This document shows, one piece after another, positions 43,192 to 51,944 of a stretch of 64,000 nucleotides of DNA (within the stretch, counting starts at the first letter, position 1; every line of letters starts with the position of its first letter). Under the pieces are notes generated by a model. It was not told the origin of the DNA. It did no database searches and worked only from the letters and a program-made list of their open reading frames with translations. Source of the DNA: Bacteroidota bacterium (lineage in GTDB: Bacteria > Bacteroidota > Bacteroidia > 2-12-FULL-35-15); contig JAOQAE010000004.1 in assembly GCA_025963725.1 (NCBI GenBank), positions 555,616-619,615 of the forward strand, written 5' to 3'. A program made the translations under genes and the position numbers.

Positions 43192-44388
43192 ATGAAAAAG
43201 CATATAAAGATCCTATTGCTTGAAGATAACCCTGCAGATGCAGAGTTGATCAGCCGGGAGCTGAGCCGCTCCGGGATGCTGTTTTCCATGCATGTGGTGG
43301 ATAGCCGCGAAGAGTTCATCATCGGCCTTAATAACTTTGAGCCGGATATTATCCTGTCCGATCATTCCCTGCCTTCCTTTAATTCGCTGGAGGCCTTTGC
43401 CATCGTCAATAAAAATTACAACATTCCCTTTGTGCTTGTAACGGGTTCCGTTTCGGAAGAGTTTGCCGTAACCTGCATGAAAGCGGGAGTGAACGATTAT
43501 ATCCTTAAGAATTCGCTGGTGCGGCTGCCGGCCGCCGTAAACAACATACTGGCGGGCAATGTGCTGAAAAAGGAAAAGGAAGCGGTGGAGGAGCTGCACC
43601 GCCAGCTGAAGAATGCCTTCAGGGAGATCGAGGAGAAAAACAAGGCTATCACCGATAGCATCGTATACGCACGCCGCATCCAGGAAGCCATGCTGCCGGA
43701 GCCATCGCGGCTCGACGAGCTGGTATCGGGTTGGTTTGTTTTTAACCAGGCGAGGGATATTGTGAGCGGTGATTTTTACTGGTTCGAGAAGTGCCATAAC
43801 CGGCTGATCGTGGCTGTAGCCGATTGTACAGGACATGGCGTGCCCGGCGCGCTCATGAGCGTGGTGGGAATAGGATTGCTAAACCGCATCGTGAATGAGA
43901 AGCATATTACGAAGCCTGCCGAGATCCTGCAGCACCTGAATCATGGCATCCGCCGCTTTTTCAGGGATAATGACACGAAGGACGGAATGGACATCGCGCT
44001 GTGCAGCATCGACATCCATACAAACCAGGTAGAGTTTGCCGGAGCAAACCGTCCTCTATGGATCATGCACCAGGGCGGGCTCGAGGAGATCCGGCCAACA
44101 AAGCTGCCAATAGGCGGCTTCCGCGGTTCGGATGGCCCCGAATATGAAACGCATATCCTGCAGGCGGAACCCGGAGATATTCTTTATCTTTTTACAGACG
44201 GATTGCCGGATCAGTTTGGCGGAGACAAGAACAAAAAGCTGATGAAGAAACGGTTCAGGAATTTTATCGCTTCCCTGCGCTTCAGGCACATGATAGAGCA
44301 AAAGGTGATCATTGATGGTTTTGTGAACGACTGGAAAGGCGATCACGAGCAGGTGGATGATATCCTGATAGTAGGACTAAAGATATAG
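43192..44388 (+). CDS. Receiver-PP2C (SpoIIE-type) phosphatase protein
   Basis: A 398-residue protein. The receiver domain (D57, LSDHSLPSF) closely resembles that of the preceding gene, a coiled linker follows (about residues 125-160), and then a SpoIIE/RsbU-type PP2C domain with YARRIQEAMLP, DIVSGDFYW, VADCTGHGVPGALMS, DGMDIALC and a final DDILIVGLKI. All the metal-binding aspartates appear present. Such proteins dephosphorylate STAS anti-anti-sigma partners when activated by phosphorylation. A STAS-like protein is encoded at 63420 but not beside this gene. Confidence 0.88.
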   Translation: MKKHIKILLLEDNPADAELISRELSRSGMLFSMHVVDSREEFIIGLNNFEPDIILSDHSLPSFNSLEAFAIVNKNYNIPFVLVTGSVSEEFAVTCMKAGVNDYILKNSLVRLPAAVNNILAGNVLKKEKEAVEELHRQLKNAFREIEEKNKAITDSIVYARRIQEAMLPEPSRLDELVSGWFVFNQARDIVSGDFYWFEKCHNRLIVAVADCTGHGVPGALMSVVGIGLLNRIVNEKHITKPAEILQHLNHGIRRFFRDNDTKDGMDIALCSIDIHTNQVEFAGANRPLWIMHQGGLEEIRPTKLPIGGFRGSDGPEYETHILQAEPGDILYLFTDGLPDQFGGDKNKKLMKKRFRNFIASLRFRHMIEQKVIIDGFVNDWKGDHEQVDDILIVGLKI

Positions 44389-44402
44389 TGCATTACGTCC
44401 TT

Positions 44403-44444
44403 CAATCTCCAACCTCCAACTTCCAACCTCCCTCCTCCAACCTA
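44403..44444 (-). repeat. G-rich tract at the 3' end of the DUF3999 gene (copy 2)
   Basis: On the minus strand, TAGGTTGGAGGAGGGAGG then TTGGAAGTTGGAGGTTGGAG, starting at the stop codon of the minus-strand gene. Same family as 26297-26325 and 45720-45749. Confidence 0.75.
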
Positions 44445-45680
44445 CTTCTCCTTCTTCAGCATGCTCAGCGCAAAATAGCCGATCAGCACGATCACCAGGC
44501 CCATTACCACCCAAAGCCACATTTTATTCCTGATCAGCGGCTCTGCGGAAGCATTCAACATTGGAGATACTTTCTGCTCTTCCTTTCCCGGTGTTACCAC
44601 GTTAAGCGCTGCTGGGATCTTATCTTTAAAATGCACGAGGTCATAAACAGGAGCAGCTGCATTTTCCTTTCCATACGCGAGGTACAGGCTGCCGCCTGCG
44701 GGGAGCTTTGCGGTGAGCGCTACTTTTTCGGAAAACACTTTTACTTCATCGAGGCTCACCGGCTGGTTGTCATAATTGATGGCCTCGATCTTAATTTTTT
44801 TCGACTGCTCATTCCCGAGTGTGAACGTGTTCTTTTCGCCTGAAATGATGACGCCGGAATTTACCATTTGCCAATTTTCCTGATCTCCTTTCGGCGTATG
44901 GTAGGTGCCTGCCGACCTGTAAATATTGATGTTCCGGTAAAAATCACTTTTGCTGCTGCTCTCCAGGCTCAGGTAGCTCAGCATGTAATTGTCCGGCAGC
45001 TCCAGCACCAGCTCCGATGTTTTTTCTTTTTTGTTCTCAGTTTGCTGTTTGTTCTTAATGGCAAGCTCATCGTACTGGCCTTTCGATGTTGTGCTTTCAA
45101 AGGCGTAGGCTTTTGTTACTTCGATCTTCTCGCTGGAATCATCATCAAAGCGGATCCTGAAATAGCTGTATTCGGCTGAAGGAAAGCTCACAGAGGTAGA
45201 GCGGAAGCTGACGCCGCCATTGTCGAAGCCCACAATACGCAAATGCTGCCTGATGGTAAACCATTCCCTGTTGTCGTTGCTTCCTTCAATGCTCAGGATC
45301 TTATCGAAATTATTCTGCAGCACATCGAGCTGAATAGTGTTGATCACTTTGCTTTTGCTCATTTTCAGCGTCACAAAGGAGCAGCATTTCAAATGCGATA
45401 CATCGTTGATCAGCTCAAAGTCAATGGGTGTTTCTTCGGTTTTGTCCCCCTGGTATTCCAGCAGGTAAGGCACTTCCGCGGTGTCGCTCCCGCTGATGTT
45501 GTAAATGCGAAGGTCGTTCAAGCCCGATCTTGAATGTGCTGTGATCTCCGGTGAAAGCGGGATCGAATAAAAATCTTCCTTCGCAACGGCGCCAAGCTTC
45601 CTGTTGTAATCATAAGAAGTTAATTGTGCAAACGCGCTGCCGGCGAGCAATAAGGCAAGAATAGTGCTTACTTTTTTCAT
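44442..45680 (-). CDS. DUF3999-type periplasmic protein with C-terminal membrane helix
   Basis: A 412-residue protein. A signal peptide (MKKVSTILALLLAGSAFAQ) precedes a beta-rich exported body (IYNISGSDTAEVPYLLEY, YFRIRFDDDSS), and one C-terminal helix (WLWVVMGLVIVLIGYFAL) ends in a basic tail, giving a periplasmic domain anchored in a membrane. The partner downstream of its own promoter region is a DUF2339 protein, and DUF3999 and DUF2339 genes are often adjacent in other bacteria. No activity is known. The gene follows the DUF2339 gene with a 58-base spacer. Confidence 0.72.
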   Translation of the reverse strand: MKKVSTILALLLAGSAFAQLTSYDYNRKLGAVAKEDFYSIPLSPEITAHSRSGLNDLRIYNISGSDTAEVPYLLEYQGDKTEETPIDFELINDVSHLKCCSFVTLKMSKSKVINTIQLDVLQNNFDKILSIEGSNDNREWFTIRQHLRIVGFDNGGVSFRSTSVSFPSAEYSYFRIRFDDDSSEKIEVTKAYAFESTTSKGQYDELAIKNKQQTENKKEKTSELVLELPDNYMLSYLSLESSSKSDFYRNINIYRSAGTYHTPKGDQENWQMVNSGVIISGEKNTFTLGNEQSKKIKIEAINYDNQPVSLDEVKVFSEKVALTAKLPAGGSLYLAYGKENAAAPVYDLVHFKDKIPAALNVVTPGKEEQKVSPMLNASAEPLIRNKMWLWVVMGLVIVLIGYFALSMLKKEK

Positions 45681-45719
45681 TTACTGCGAATTACGAATCT
45701 GAACTAATATACGAATTGC

Positions 45720-45749
45720 TACTCCAGCCTCCAACCTCCTAACTCCTCC
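45720..45749 (-). repeat. G-rich tract at the 3' end of the DUF2339 gene (copy 3)
   Basis: On the minus strand, GGGAGGAGTTAGGAGGTTGG then AGGCTGGAG, containing the DUF2339 stop codon (TAG) and lying between DUF2339 and DUF3999. Confidence 0.75.
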
Positions 45750-48150
45750 CATCTTCACCAAAGATCAGCACTTTGAATTTCTGGTACAGGAACGCAACCA
45801 CCAGCAAAATTACGCCAAGCAAAATAAAGGCGATGATCTTATAGCCTGTTGAAAGGTCCCATGTGTCGTACGTTACCAGCTTTACGAGCGTGATGCCGAA
45901 GAGAGAAATAGCGGAGATGCGCATGGTCCGGTTGCGTTTGAAGATGCCCCAGGCGATGAGAATGAACGAATAGATGCCCCAGAGCACCGTGAAGCCCATT
46001 TTGTATGCGGCATTCGTCCCGGTGTAATACTCATTCGCGATGTCGTAATTGTTCAGGATGTTGAGGTTGATGAGCTCGTTGCTGAGGATCACAAGAATGA
46101 AAAAATGCACGATGCAGCCTGCGTATACGCGTGAGATGCTGAACCTGGCGAAGGTTTCCGTTTTCAGCAGTAAATGAGTAAGGAACAGCAGGAGCCCCAG
46201 CATGCCGAAGCAAACGTAGCGGAGGAAAATAACAGGTTGGCTGAGCTGGTAATATTCAGAACTGTTTTGCGCCAGGTACTCGCTGCGCAGCTCGCCAAGC
46301 ATGTGCAACCCGGCAAGGATAAAGATGAACGCGCAGAGCATGTTGAAGATAAACGCGCCCCAGCGCACAACAGGATTGTTCCACCTGCGGATGGCCAGCT
46401 GGGTTACAATACAGAAGAAGAAGAGGCTGTACAGGCCGGAAGCAATTCCCTGCAGCTTCTGCCAGCTGTAATCGTAGATCTCCGTTACATTGCCATACTC
46501 TTTGTCGGGCACACTCAGGAACGATTGCTCATACTTTGCCTTGAAAAATGCATTGATCTCGTTGCCGAATGTGAGGTAAGTGAATACGAGCAGCAGCGCG
46601 GGGAAGAGATAATCGAGCAGTGGGTAGATCCTTGCTGCTGCGCGCTCTTCGGGCGGGAGCTTTTTGCCGAAATGTACGTATGTCATGCTGCCAAGCGCCG
46701 CGACAAAGAACAGCGAAGTGAACATGTGGATGTTAAGGAAAGGTGTCCAGAATTTAAACAGGAGAGTGTCGTAATAAGAAACATAATACGTATGGCTCCA
46801 GTCTTCCAGCAGGCTCAACACGGAAAGGGAGATCATAATAGCGCCGAGCCATTCGTAGAAACGCACCGCCTTGTACCTGCCGATGATAAAGAGCAATGCC
46901 GCTTCGGCGCTCCACGACAATGTAACCCAGCTGCCTTCCAGCTGAACAGGCACTGCAATGGTTATGAAGGTGAGCACCATGGCAATGAGGAGGTAAAACA
47001 ATTTGCGGTCGAGCAGCTTGTTCCTGAACACAATGTAGCTGAACACAAGGTGCACCAGGGCATTTGCAAGGGTGAACATCCCAAGGTAATCGCTGTACGC
47101 ATCGTTGTTGAGAAGCCCGTATCCTATCGCGAAAAAGATAAAGCTGTTGCTCAGCAGGCGTACAATATCGATCACGCCGAACTTTTCCTGCTTCAGGATC
47201 TTGTACGACATGTTGCTGATGTAAAAGATGATGAAGAAGAGGAAGCTGAAGATCATCGCCATCGGGAAATGTATGGTATGATCATATTTTGCGGCGGCCC
47301 ATCCTCCCACGATCAGCCAGGAAAGCCCGAACGCGATATGATTAAGCACCTGCCAGTATTTTTTGAATGAAAGCACAAGGATCCCCGTATTGATGATCAG
47401 CATGTAGCTGAACATCACATGGATCTTCCCGCTGCCGTCGCTCAGGAGCACAGGCACCGCATAGGCGCCCACCAGCCCGATGATGCCGATCACCTCGAGC
47501 TCGTACACGGTTGCCGCAAATACGGTGAAGGCAGTGAAGACCACCATGATCGCGAAAGCGGCCATCTGCGGAAAAAGGTCGTACATGCTGTACGCCGCGA
47601 AGGTGGTGAAGTACAGCGAAGCCATGCCGCCGCTGAGCAGTATCGCGCTGAATGCCTTGTAATTTTGCTTTAAGCGGAATGCTATGGCGAGAAGAATGCC
47701 GCCCGCTACATAAGCGAGGACTATTCGGGTAAGCGGAGTGATGAGGTTCCGGTCGATCGCATATTTCACGCCGATCGAAAGCCCGATCACGAGCACAACA
47801 ATACCGACGATGCTGATGAGCTTGCCACCCACAAATTCTTCAAGGTTGAACGTGGATGCCGGCTTCGCTTTGGGTGGAACAGGAGTAGAAATTTTAACAG
47901 GCTGGCTCATCACAGGAGGCTTCTCCGTGATCTGCTCTTCTAAAACAACCTCTTTCCAGATCTCCTGCTTTACTTCCGGGATATTCACCGCAGGAGGCGG
48001 AACAATGGCAGGCTCGGGGTTCGTTTGTCCGCGTTGTAGTGCCGCCAGTTCTTGCCTGAGCTGATCGAGCTCTGTTTTGTAATTGTCAAGAGTGTTGGAC
48101 AGGAGCATTATCTTCTGGCCGATGAGGTTGATTTTTTCCTCGTTTGTCAT
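45739..48150 (-). CDS. DUF2339 polytopic membrane protein
   Basis: An 803-residue membrane protein with about 20 predicted helices. It has a 60-residue coiled-coil N-terminus (KINLIGQKIMLLSNTLDNYK) and a proline-rich linker, then GGKLISIVGIVVLVIGLSIG, a family signature, and many alternating hydrophobic segments. I chose ATG 48150 over the upstream in-frame start at 48207. DUF2339 proteins occur with DUF3999 partners and are of unknown function; surface-polymer or lipid transport has been guessed. The HTH gene 122 bases upstream lies on the same strand. Confidence 0.8.
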   Translation of the reverse strand: MTNEEKINLIGQKIMLLSNTLDNYKTELDQLRQELAALQRGQTNPEPAIVPPPAVNIPEVKQEIWKEVVLEEQITEKPPVMSQPVKISTPVPPKAKPASTFNLEEFVGGKLISIVGIVVLVIGLSIGVKYAIDRNLITPLTRIVLAYVAGGILLAIAFRLKQNYKAFSAILLSGGMASLYFTTFAAYSMYDLFPQMAAFAIMVVFTAFTVFAATVYELEVIGIIGLVGAYAVPVLLSDGSGKIHVMFSYMLIINTGILVLSFKKYWQVLNHIAFGLSWLIVGGWAAAKYDHTIHFPMAMIFSFLFFIIFYISNMSYKILKQEKFGVIDIVRLLSNSFIFFAIGYGLLNNDAYSDYLGMFTLANALVHLVFSYIVFRNKLLDRKLFYLLIAMVLTFITIAVPVQLEGSWVTLSWSAEAALLFIIGRYKAVRFYEWLGAIMISLSVLSLLEDWSHTYYVSYYDTLLFKFWTPFLNIHMFTSLFFVAALGSMTYVHFGKKLPPEERAAARIYPLLDYLFPALLLVFTYLTFGNEINAFFKAKYEQSFLSVPDKEYGNVTEIYDYSWQKLQGIASGLYSLFFFCIVTQLAIRRWNNPVVRWGAFIFNMLCAFIFILAGLHMLGELRSEYLAQNSSEYYQLSQPVIFLRYVCFGMLGLLLFLTHLLLKTETFARFSISRVYAGCIVHFFILVILSNELINLNILNNYDIANEYYTGTNAAYKMGFTVLWGIYSFILIAWGIFKRNRTMRISAISLFGITLVKLVTYDTWDLSTGYKIIAFILLGVILLVVAFLYQKFKVLIFGEDGRS

Positions 48151-48272
48151 AGTTGTGTTATTAGATGATGCGATCCGGAGAGGAACTGCATTCCATACCC
48201 GTGGCAAATCGCGGGCATGTTATACTAATCTCTTGTTCTGTGACGTGAAGATAAGAAGGAATTTTGGAATTT

Positions 48273-48665
48273 CTAACTTTTGGCAACCTGTGCTTCAAGC
48301 GCATCGATCAGCAGGTCCTTGTTGCGGAGGTCGATGCGTAACTGCTGTATTTCCTGGCGCAATGCTTTTAATTCGAGGGTGTATTTGCTTTCTTCCTTGC
48401 TCCAGATATTTACATTGTAATAAGGCTCTTTTTCGAAGTCGAAGCCTTCGAAATTTTCCCGGAAAAAGCTGTAAAGCGGAATGCGGAGCTCTTTGGAGAT
48501 CAGTTCCAGCGTCCTGATCTCGAGCGTATTGTTCTCTAAAGCATAATCGAGGTCGTTTTCCGAAATATTAAGGTACGATGCCATGTCGGCATACGTAAAC
48601 TTCTTCATTTCGAGCACCTGGAGTATTTTGGATTTCAGGTTGACCATTTCTACTGTAGTTTTCAT
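48273..48665 (-). CDS. Small HTH protein with C-terminal coiled coil
   Basis: A 130-residue protein. Residues about 10-65 (LKSKILQVLEMKKFTYADMA, YLNISENDLDYAL) fit an XRE-like helix-turn-helix. The C-terminal part (ALRQEIQQLRIDLRNKDLLI) is a clear coiled coil for dimerisation. It is a plausible DNA-binding regulator, and it lies 122 bases upstream of DUF2339 on the same strand, so it could regulate that operon. Target sites cannot be predicted. Confidence 0.6.
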   Translation of the reverse strand: MKTTVEMVNLKSKILQVLEMKKFTYADMASYLNISENDLDYALENNTLEIRTLELISKELRIPLYSFFRENFEGFDFEKEPYYNVNIWSKEESKYTLELKALRQEIQQLRIDLRNKDLLIDALEAQVAKS

Positions 48666-48755
48666 AAATTATATATAGCGATAATGTTGAATTGTTCCGT
48701 TATACGGCAATTAACCGAAAAGGTTATAACCGTCTTATAATGAACGCTAAAAGAC

Positions 48756-49322
48756 TTATTTTATTTCAGCTACGAAGGTTTTCATGTAATCGTCGAACTT
48801 GGTATCCTTGTACTTTCCGCTGCCGAAATATTTCATGTAAGGCTCAAACTGGGCAGGCTGATAATAGCCCGTAAAGATCTGGATGCGCTGGATCTGCTCA
48901 TTTAAAAACACGATGGAAGGATATACGAGCTTCCCATCGAGGATCGAAATGGCAAAATCGTGCACCGGGCGTGGAGTTCCGGGTGCATTCTTGTTCTTGA
49001 AGGTATAGCCGTTAAAGCTTACGCTGTCGAAGGTTTCCGCATTGAATTTTACGGGATAATAGTTCTCATTGAGGTATTTTGCAACTTCGGCATTCCCGAA
49101 TGTATTACTGCTCATCATTTTGCAGGGGCCGCACCAGCTGGTGTAAACGTCCACCATAATAGGCCGGGGCGCCTTTTTCTGAAGGGCTACCGCTTCCGCG
49201 AAGGTATACCAGTGCACAGGGCCTTTCAGCTCATCGGCCGGTGCCTGTATCGTGGTTACAAAGCTTTGCGCCACTACGATGATGGCGGCTATTCCAAGAG
49301 CGATAAAAACTTTCCTGATCAT
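48756..49322 (-). CDS. Exported thioredoxin-fold protein (WCGPC)
   Basis: A 188-residue protein with an N-terminal hydrophobic signal or anchor (IRKVFIALGIAAIIVVAQSF) and a canonical thioredoxin site, SWCGPCKMM (C64 and C67), followed by VKFNAETFD and VYPSIVFLN (cis-proline). It is predicted to act in the periplasm, exchanging disulfides or supplying reducing power, as TlpA/DsbE-like proteins do. It is separate from the two cytoplasmic thioredoxin-like genes at 21.8-22.5 kb. Confidence 0.83.
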   Translation of the reverse strand: MIRKVFIALGIAAIIVVAQSFVTTIQAPADELKGPVHWYTFAEAVALQKKAPRPIMVDVYTSWCGPCKMMSSNTFGNAEVAKYLNENYYPVKFNAETFDSVSFNGYTFKNKNAPGTPRPVHDFAISILDGKLVYPSIVFLNEQIQRIQIFTGYYQPAQFEPYMKYFGSGKYKDTKFDDYMKTFVAEIK

Positions 49323-49385
49323 TTCCTGTAATTAATAAAGTAAAGATAAGAATAAGTTTTATTTAAGAAAAGCCCCGCCCCGGAC

Positions 49386-49415
49386 AAAAAAAAGCCGGAA
49401 CGTTGAGGTTCCGGC
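49386..49415 (-). terminator. Terminator of the POT transporter gene
   Basis: On the minus strand, GCCGGAAC/GTTCCGGC with a 6-base loop, followed by TTTTTTTT. It lies 24 bases after the transporter stop codon. Confidence 0.9.
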
Positions 49416-49438
49416 CTGCATTTTAAAGAGAGTGTATG

Positions 49439-50974
49439 TTATTTTACTCCGTGCATCATTTTTTCCAGCTTTTTGCAGAGCAGGAAGAGGAGCACTGAAG
49501 CAATACCGGAGAACACTACGAACAGCATGAAATAAGAGAAAAGGTCTTTGATTTCGAAGCCAAGGATGCTTGGATGCGTAGTAGCTGCCGCATCGGGATA
49601 CAATGAGCTCATGGTGCCGGCCAGCTTGTTCCCGGTTGCAATGGCCAGGAACCAGATCCCCATCATTAAGGATGTAAAGCGGGCAGGAGTAAGCTTGTTT
49701 ACCATTGACAAGCCGATCGGGCTTAAGAACAATTCCCCGATGGTATGCAGGAAATACAGGCCTGTTAAGAAGAAAATACTTGCACCTGTCACCGGGATCA
49801 CTTTCGACCCGAATGCGATGAGCAGGAAGCCCAATGCTAAAAATGCGAGCCCTAATGATTGCTTGTATGGAGCTGCCGGGTTGATCCCTTTTTTAGAAAG
49901 GCGCAGCCACATAGCGCTGATAATAGGGGCGAGGATAATGATAAACCCGGCATTAAAGCTTTGGAAGTAGCTTGCAGGCATCACCCAGCCGAAAATGTTC
50001 CTGTCGGTTTGTTCCTGGGCGAAAAAGGTAAGTGAGGCGCCCGCCTGCTCAAAGCACATCCAGAAGAAAATAACAAAGATCATAATGAGGATGATCACCC
50101 AAAGCCTGTCCTTCTCAATTTTGCTGAGCGACTTATCAGTGATGATCACAAATGGGCCTACCAGCGTCATACCGTAAATGAGTGAGCCCCATACATCCAC
50201 TTCAAAGCCGAAATGGATAATGCTGAAGGTTACGACGATACCTCCTAAGAGGATTCCCAGCTGCAAAGGGCTGAATGCCGCTTCCTTTTTCGCTTCCGGT
50301 GAAAGATCCGCTGATTTGTTAGGGCCTGTTCCCAATTGGGTGCCGTCAGGCGCAGTGATGTATTTGTCCTTTGTGAGGTAAAAAATGATAAGGCTGACAA
50401 CCATTCCTAAACCGGCAGCTAAAAAGCCCCATTTAAAATCTACGTTCTCACCGAGGTAACCGCAGATGAGCGGTGCAATGAAGGCTCCGGCATTGATCCC
50501 CATGTAAAAAATGGTATAGGCGGCATCCTTGCGGCTGTCGTTGGTTTCATATAATTGTCCGACCATTGTGGAGATATTCGGTTTGAAAAAACCGTTTCCG
50601 AAGATGAGGAAGGCAAGGCCTGCCCACATCATTGTAATGGCAAAGCCTTTATCATCGTTATGCGCCAGGGTGGCGGAAAAGAACATTAAGAACTGGCCCA
50701 GGGCCATTAAAGTACCGCCTACAAAGATGGATTTACGGTTTCCCCAGTACCTGTCGGCCACATATCCGCCGATCAAAGGCGTCAGATACACCAATCCTGT
50801 ATAACTCCCGTAAATGTTACTCGCTAATGCCTTATCGAGCAACAGTACTTTGGTCATGTAAAGGATAAAAATGGCACGCATGCCGTAATAACTGAACCTT
50901 TCCCAGAATTCCGTTGCGAATAGTACATACAATCCTTTTGGGTGACCACTCTTATGAGCTACTTCTGTTGACAT
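49439..50974 (-). CDS. Proton-dependent oligopeptide transporter (POT/PTR family)
   Basis: A 511-residue inner-membrane symporter importing di- and tripeptides. It has about 12-14 helices. The N-terminal ExxER motif appears in FATEFWERFSYYGMR, the PTR motif GGYVADRYWGNRKS lies after helix 2, and FYMGINAGAFIAP with CGYLGE marks helix 5. These are the defining POT family marks. It is encoded close to a DPP-IV-type peptidase (51945-54137) that could supply dipeptides. A terminator follows. Confidence 0.93.
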   Translation of the reverse strand: MSTEVAHKSGHPKGLYVLFATEFWERFSYYGMRAIFILYMTKVLLLDKALASNIYGSYTGLVYLTPLIGGYVADRYWGNRKSIFVGGTLMALGQFLMFFSATLAHNDDKGFAITMMWAGLAFLIFGNGFFKPNISTMVGQLYETNDSRKDAAYTIFYMGINAGAFIAPLICGYLGENVDFKWGFLAAGLGMVVSLIIFYLTKDKYITAPDGTQLGTGPNKSADLSPEAKKEAAFSPLQLGILLGGIVVTFSIIHFGFEVDVWGSLIYGMTLVGPFVIITDKSLSKIEKDRLWVIILIMIFVIFFWMCFEQAGASLTFFAQEQTDRNIFGWVMPASYFQSFNAGFIIILAPIISAMWLRLSKKGINPAAPYKQSLGLAFLALGFLLIAFGSKVIPVTGASIFFLTGLYFLHTIGELFLSPIGLSMVNKLTPARFTSLMMGIWFLAIATGNKLAGTMSSLYPDAAATTHPSILGFEIKDLFSYFMLFVVFSGIASVLLFLLCKKLEKMMHGVK

Positions 50975-51134
50975 ATACTGTGTTTTTAGTTTTACAAGAT
51001 TTGAATGTTGCGAATATAAGTAAAATAATGAATTTAACTATTCTCCTGCCGGGAATAGTAATGGAAGCGGGTATTTTATGAAAAATTTGCTTTGTACGTA
51101 TGGAATTAATATTTTTGTCGTAAAAGAAGAAAAG

Positions 51135-51392
51135 ATGGATGCAAAAGTAACTTTATCATTTGATAAGCAAATCATAGAAAGAGCCAAGCAATACGCAGAA
51201 AGCCAGAATATGAGCCTTTCCCGCCTCATGGAATTCCTCCTGGATAAGATCACATCCAGCAATTATAATTCTTTAGAGGATCTCCCCGTCTCCGATTGGG
51301 TAAACGCCGTGGCAGAAGGCAAGGCCACGTATGTTACCAAAGCCAAAAAGCGCTCCAGCCTTAAGGATGAATACAAAAACCGCAAGAAATGA
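51135..51392 (+). CDS. Antitoxin-like protein (DUF6364 type) of a PIN toxin pair
   Basis: An 85-residue protein. I chose ATG 51135 (MDAKVTLSFDKQIIERAKQY) over an upstream in-frame start. It begins with a beta strand followed by helices (VTLSFDKQIIERAKQYAESQ, then MSLSRLMEFLL) as in ribbon-helix-helix DNA-binding antitoxins (DUF6364). It ends in a basic tail (KKRSSLKDEYKNRKK). It overlaps the PIN-domain gene by 4 bases (ATGA), the typical type II antitoxin-toxin arrangement. It likely represses its own promoter and neutralises the toxin. Confidence 0.78.
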   Translation: MDAKVTLSFDKQIIERAKQYAESQNMSLSRLMEFLLDKITSSNYNSLEDLPVSDWVNAVAEGKATYVTKAKKRSSLKDEYKNRKK

Positions 51393-51811
51393 ACATTTTC
51401 CTCGATGCGAATGTCATTGTTTCGGTGCTGAACAAGGAGTACCCGCTGTTCACCTACAGCTCGAGAGTGCTGAGCCTCGCGGATGATCCGCGTTTTACGG
51501 TATACACTTCTCCCTTATGCCTTGCCATCGCTTTTTATTTTGCAGAGAAAAAGAACGGGACCGCGATGGCAAGGAAAAAGATCGCGGTGCTTACAGAGAA
51601 GCTGAGGTTTACGAGCATCACCGAAGAAACGGTAATGCTGGTGGAGAAGAATAAAAAGATCCACGATTTTGAAGACGGACTGCAGTACTATTCAGCAGTG
51701 GAGAGCGGCTGTAAATACATTATTACCGAAGATCTCGGTGATTTTTATTTTTCGGAGATCCCCACTGCGGGGAGCAGGGTGTTTTTGGAGAAGTGCGTGT
51801 TTGAAAAATAG
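51389..51811 (+). CDS. PIN-domain ribonuclease toxin
   Basis: A 140-residue PIN-domain protein. The N-terminal strand NIFLDANVIVSVL has the first acidic residue (D6). The middle and end carry HDFEDGLQYYSAVESG and YIITEDLGDF, supplying further acidic metal ligands. Such toxins cut specific RNAs with Mg2+ or Mn2+ to slow growth. Translation is coupled to the antitoxin by the ATGA overlap. G+C-rich palindromic repeats follow directly (51819-51930). Confidence 0.8.
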   Translation: MNIFLDANVIVSVLNKEYPLFTYSSRVLSLADDPRFTVYTSPLCLAIAFYFAEKKNGTAMARKKIAVLTEKLRFTSITEETVMLVEKNKKIHDFEDGLQYYSAVESGCKYIITEDLGDFYFSEIPTAGSRVFLEKCVFEK

Positions 51812-51818
51812 AGAGATT

Positions 51819-51850
51819 ACCACCCCTAACCCCTCCTGGGAGGAGGGGAA
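51819..51850 (+). repeat. CCACCCC...CCTCCT palindromic repeat (copy 2)
   Basis: ACCACCCCTAACCCCTCCT, GGG, AGGAGGGGAA. It is related to copy 1 at 26195 and pairs as an inverted partner with copy 3 across 46 bases. Confidence 0.8.
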
Positions 51851-51896
51851 TGCATTGTGCAAGGCGAGGACATTTCAATTGATATAATATAGCAGT

Positions 51897-51930
51897 ATCA
51901 GCTCCCTCCTCGTAGGAGGGCTGGGGTGGT
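51897..51930 (-). repeat. CCACCCC...CCTCCTnnGAGGAGGG palindromic repeat (copy 3)
   Basis: On the minus strand, ACCACCCCAGCCCTCCT, AC, GAGGAGGGAGCTGAT, nearly identical to copy 1. It forms an inverted pair with copy 2 downstream of the toxin gene and precedes the end of the DPP-IV gene. Confidence 0.85.
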
Positions 51931-51944
51931 GCACCTTTATGAGC

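Noticed and set aside
46174-47370. 398-residue open frame antisense to the DUF2339 gene
   Set aside because: It is highly charged with no domain, and the opposite strand codes for a clear polytopic membrane protein.
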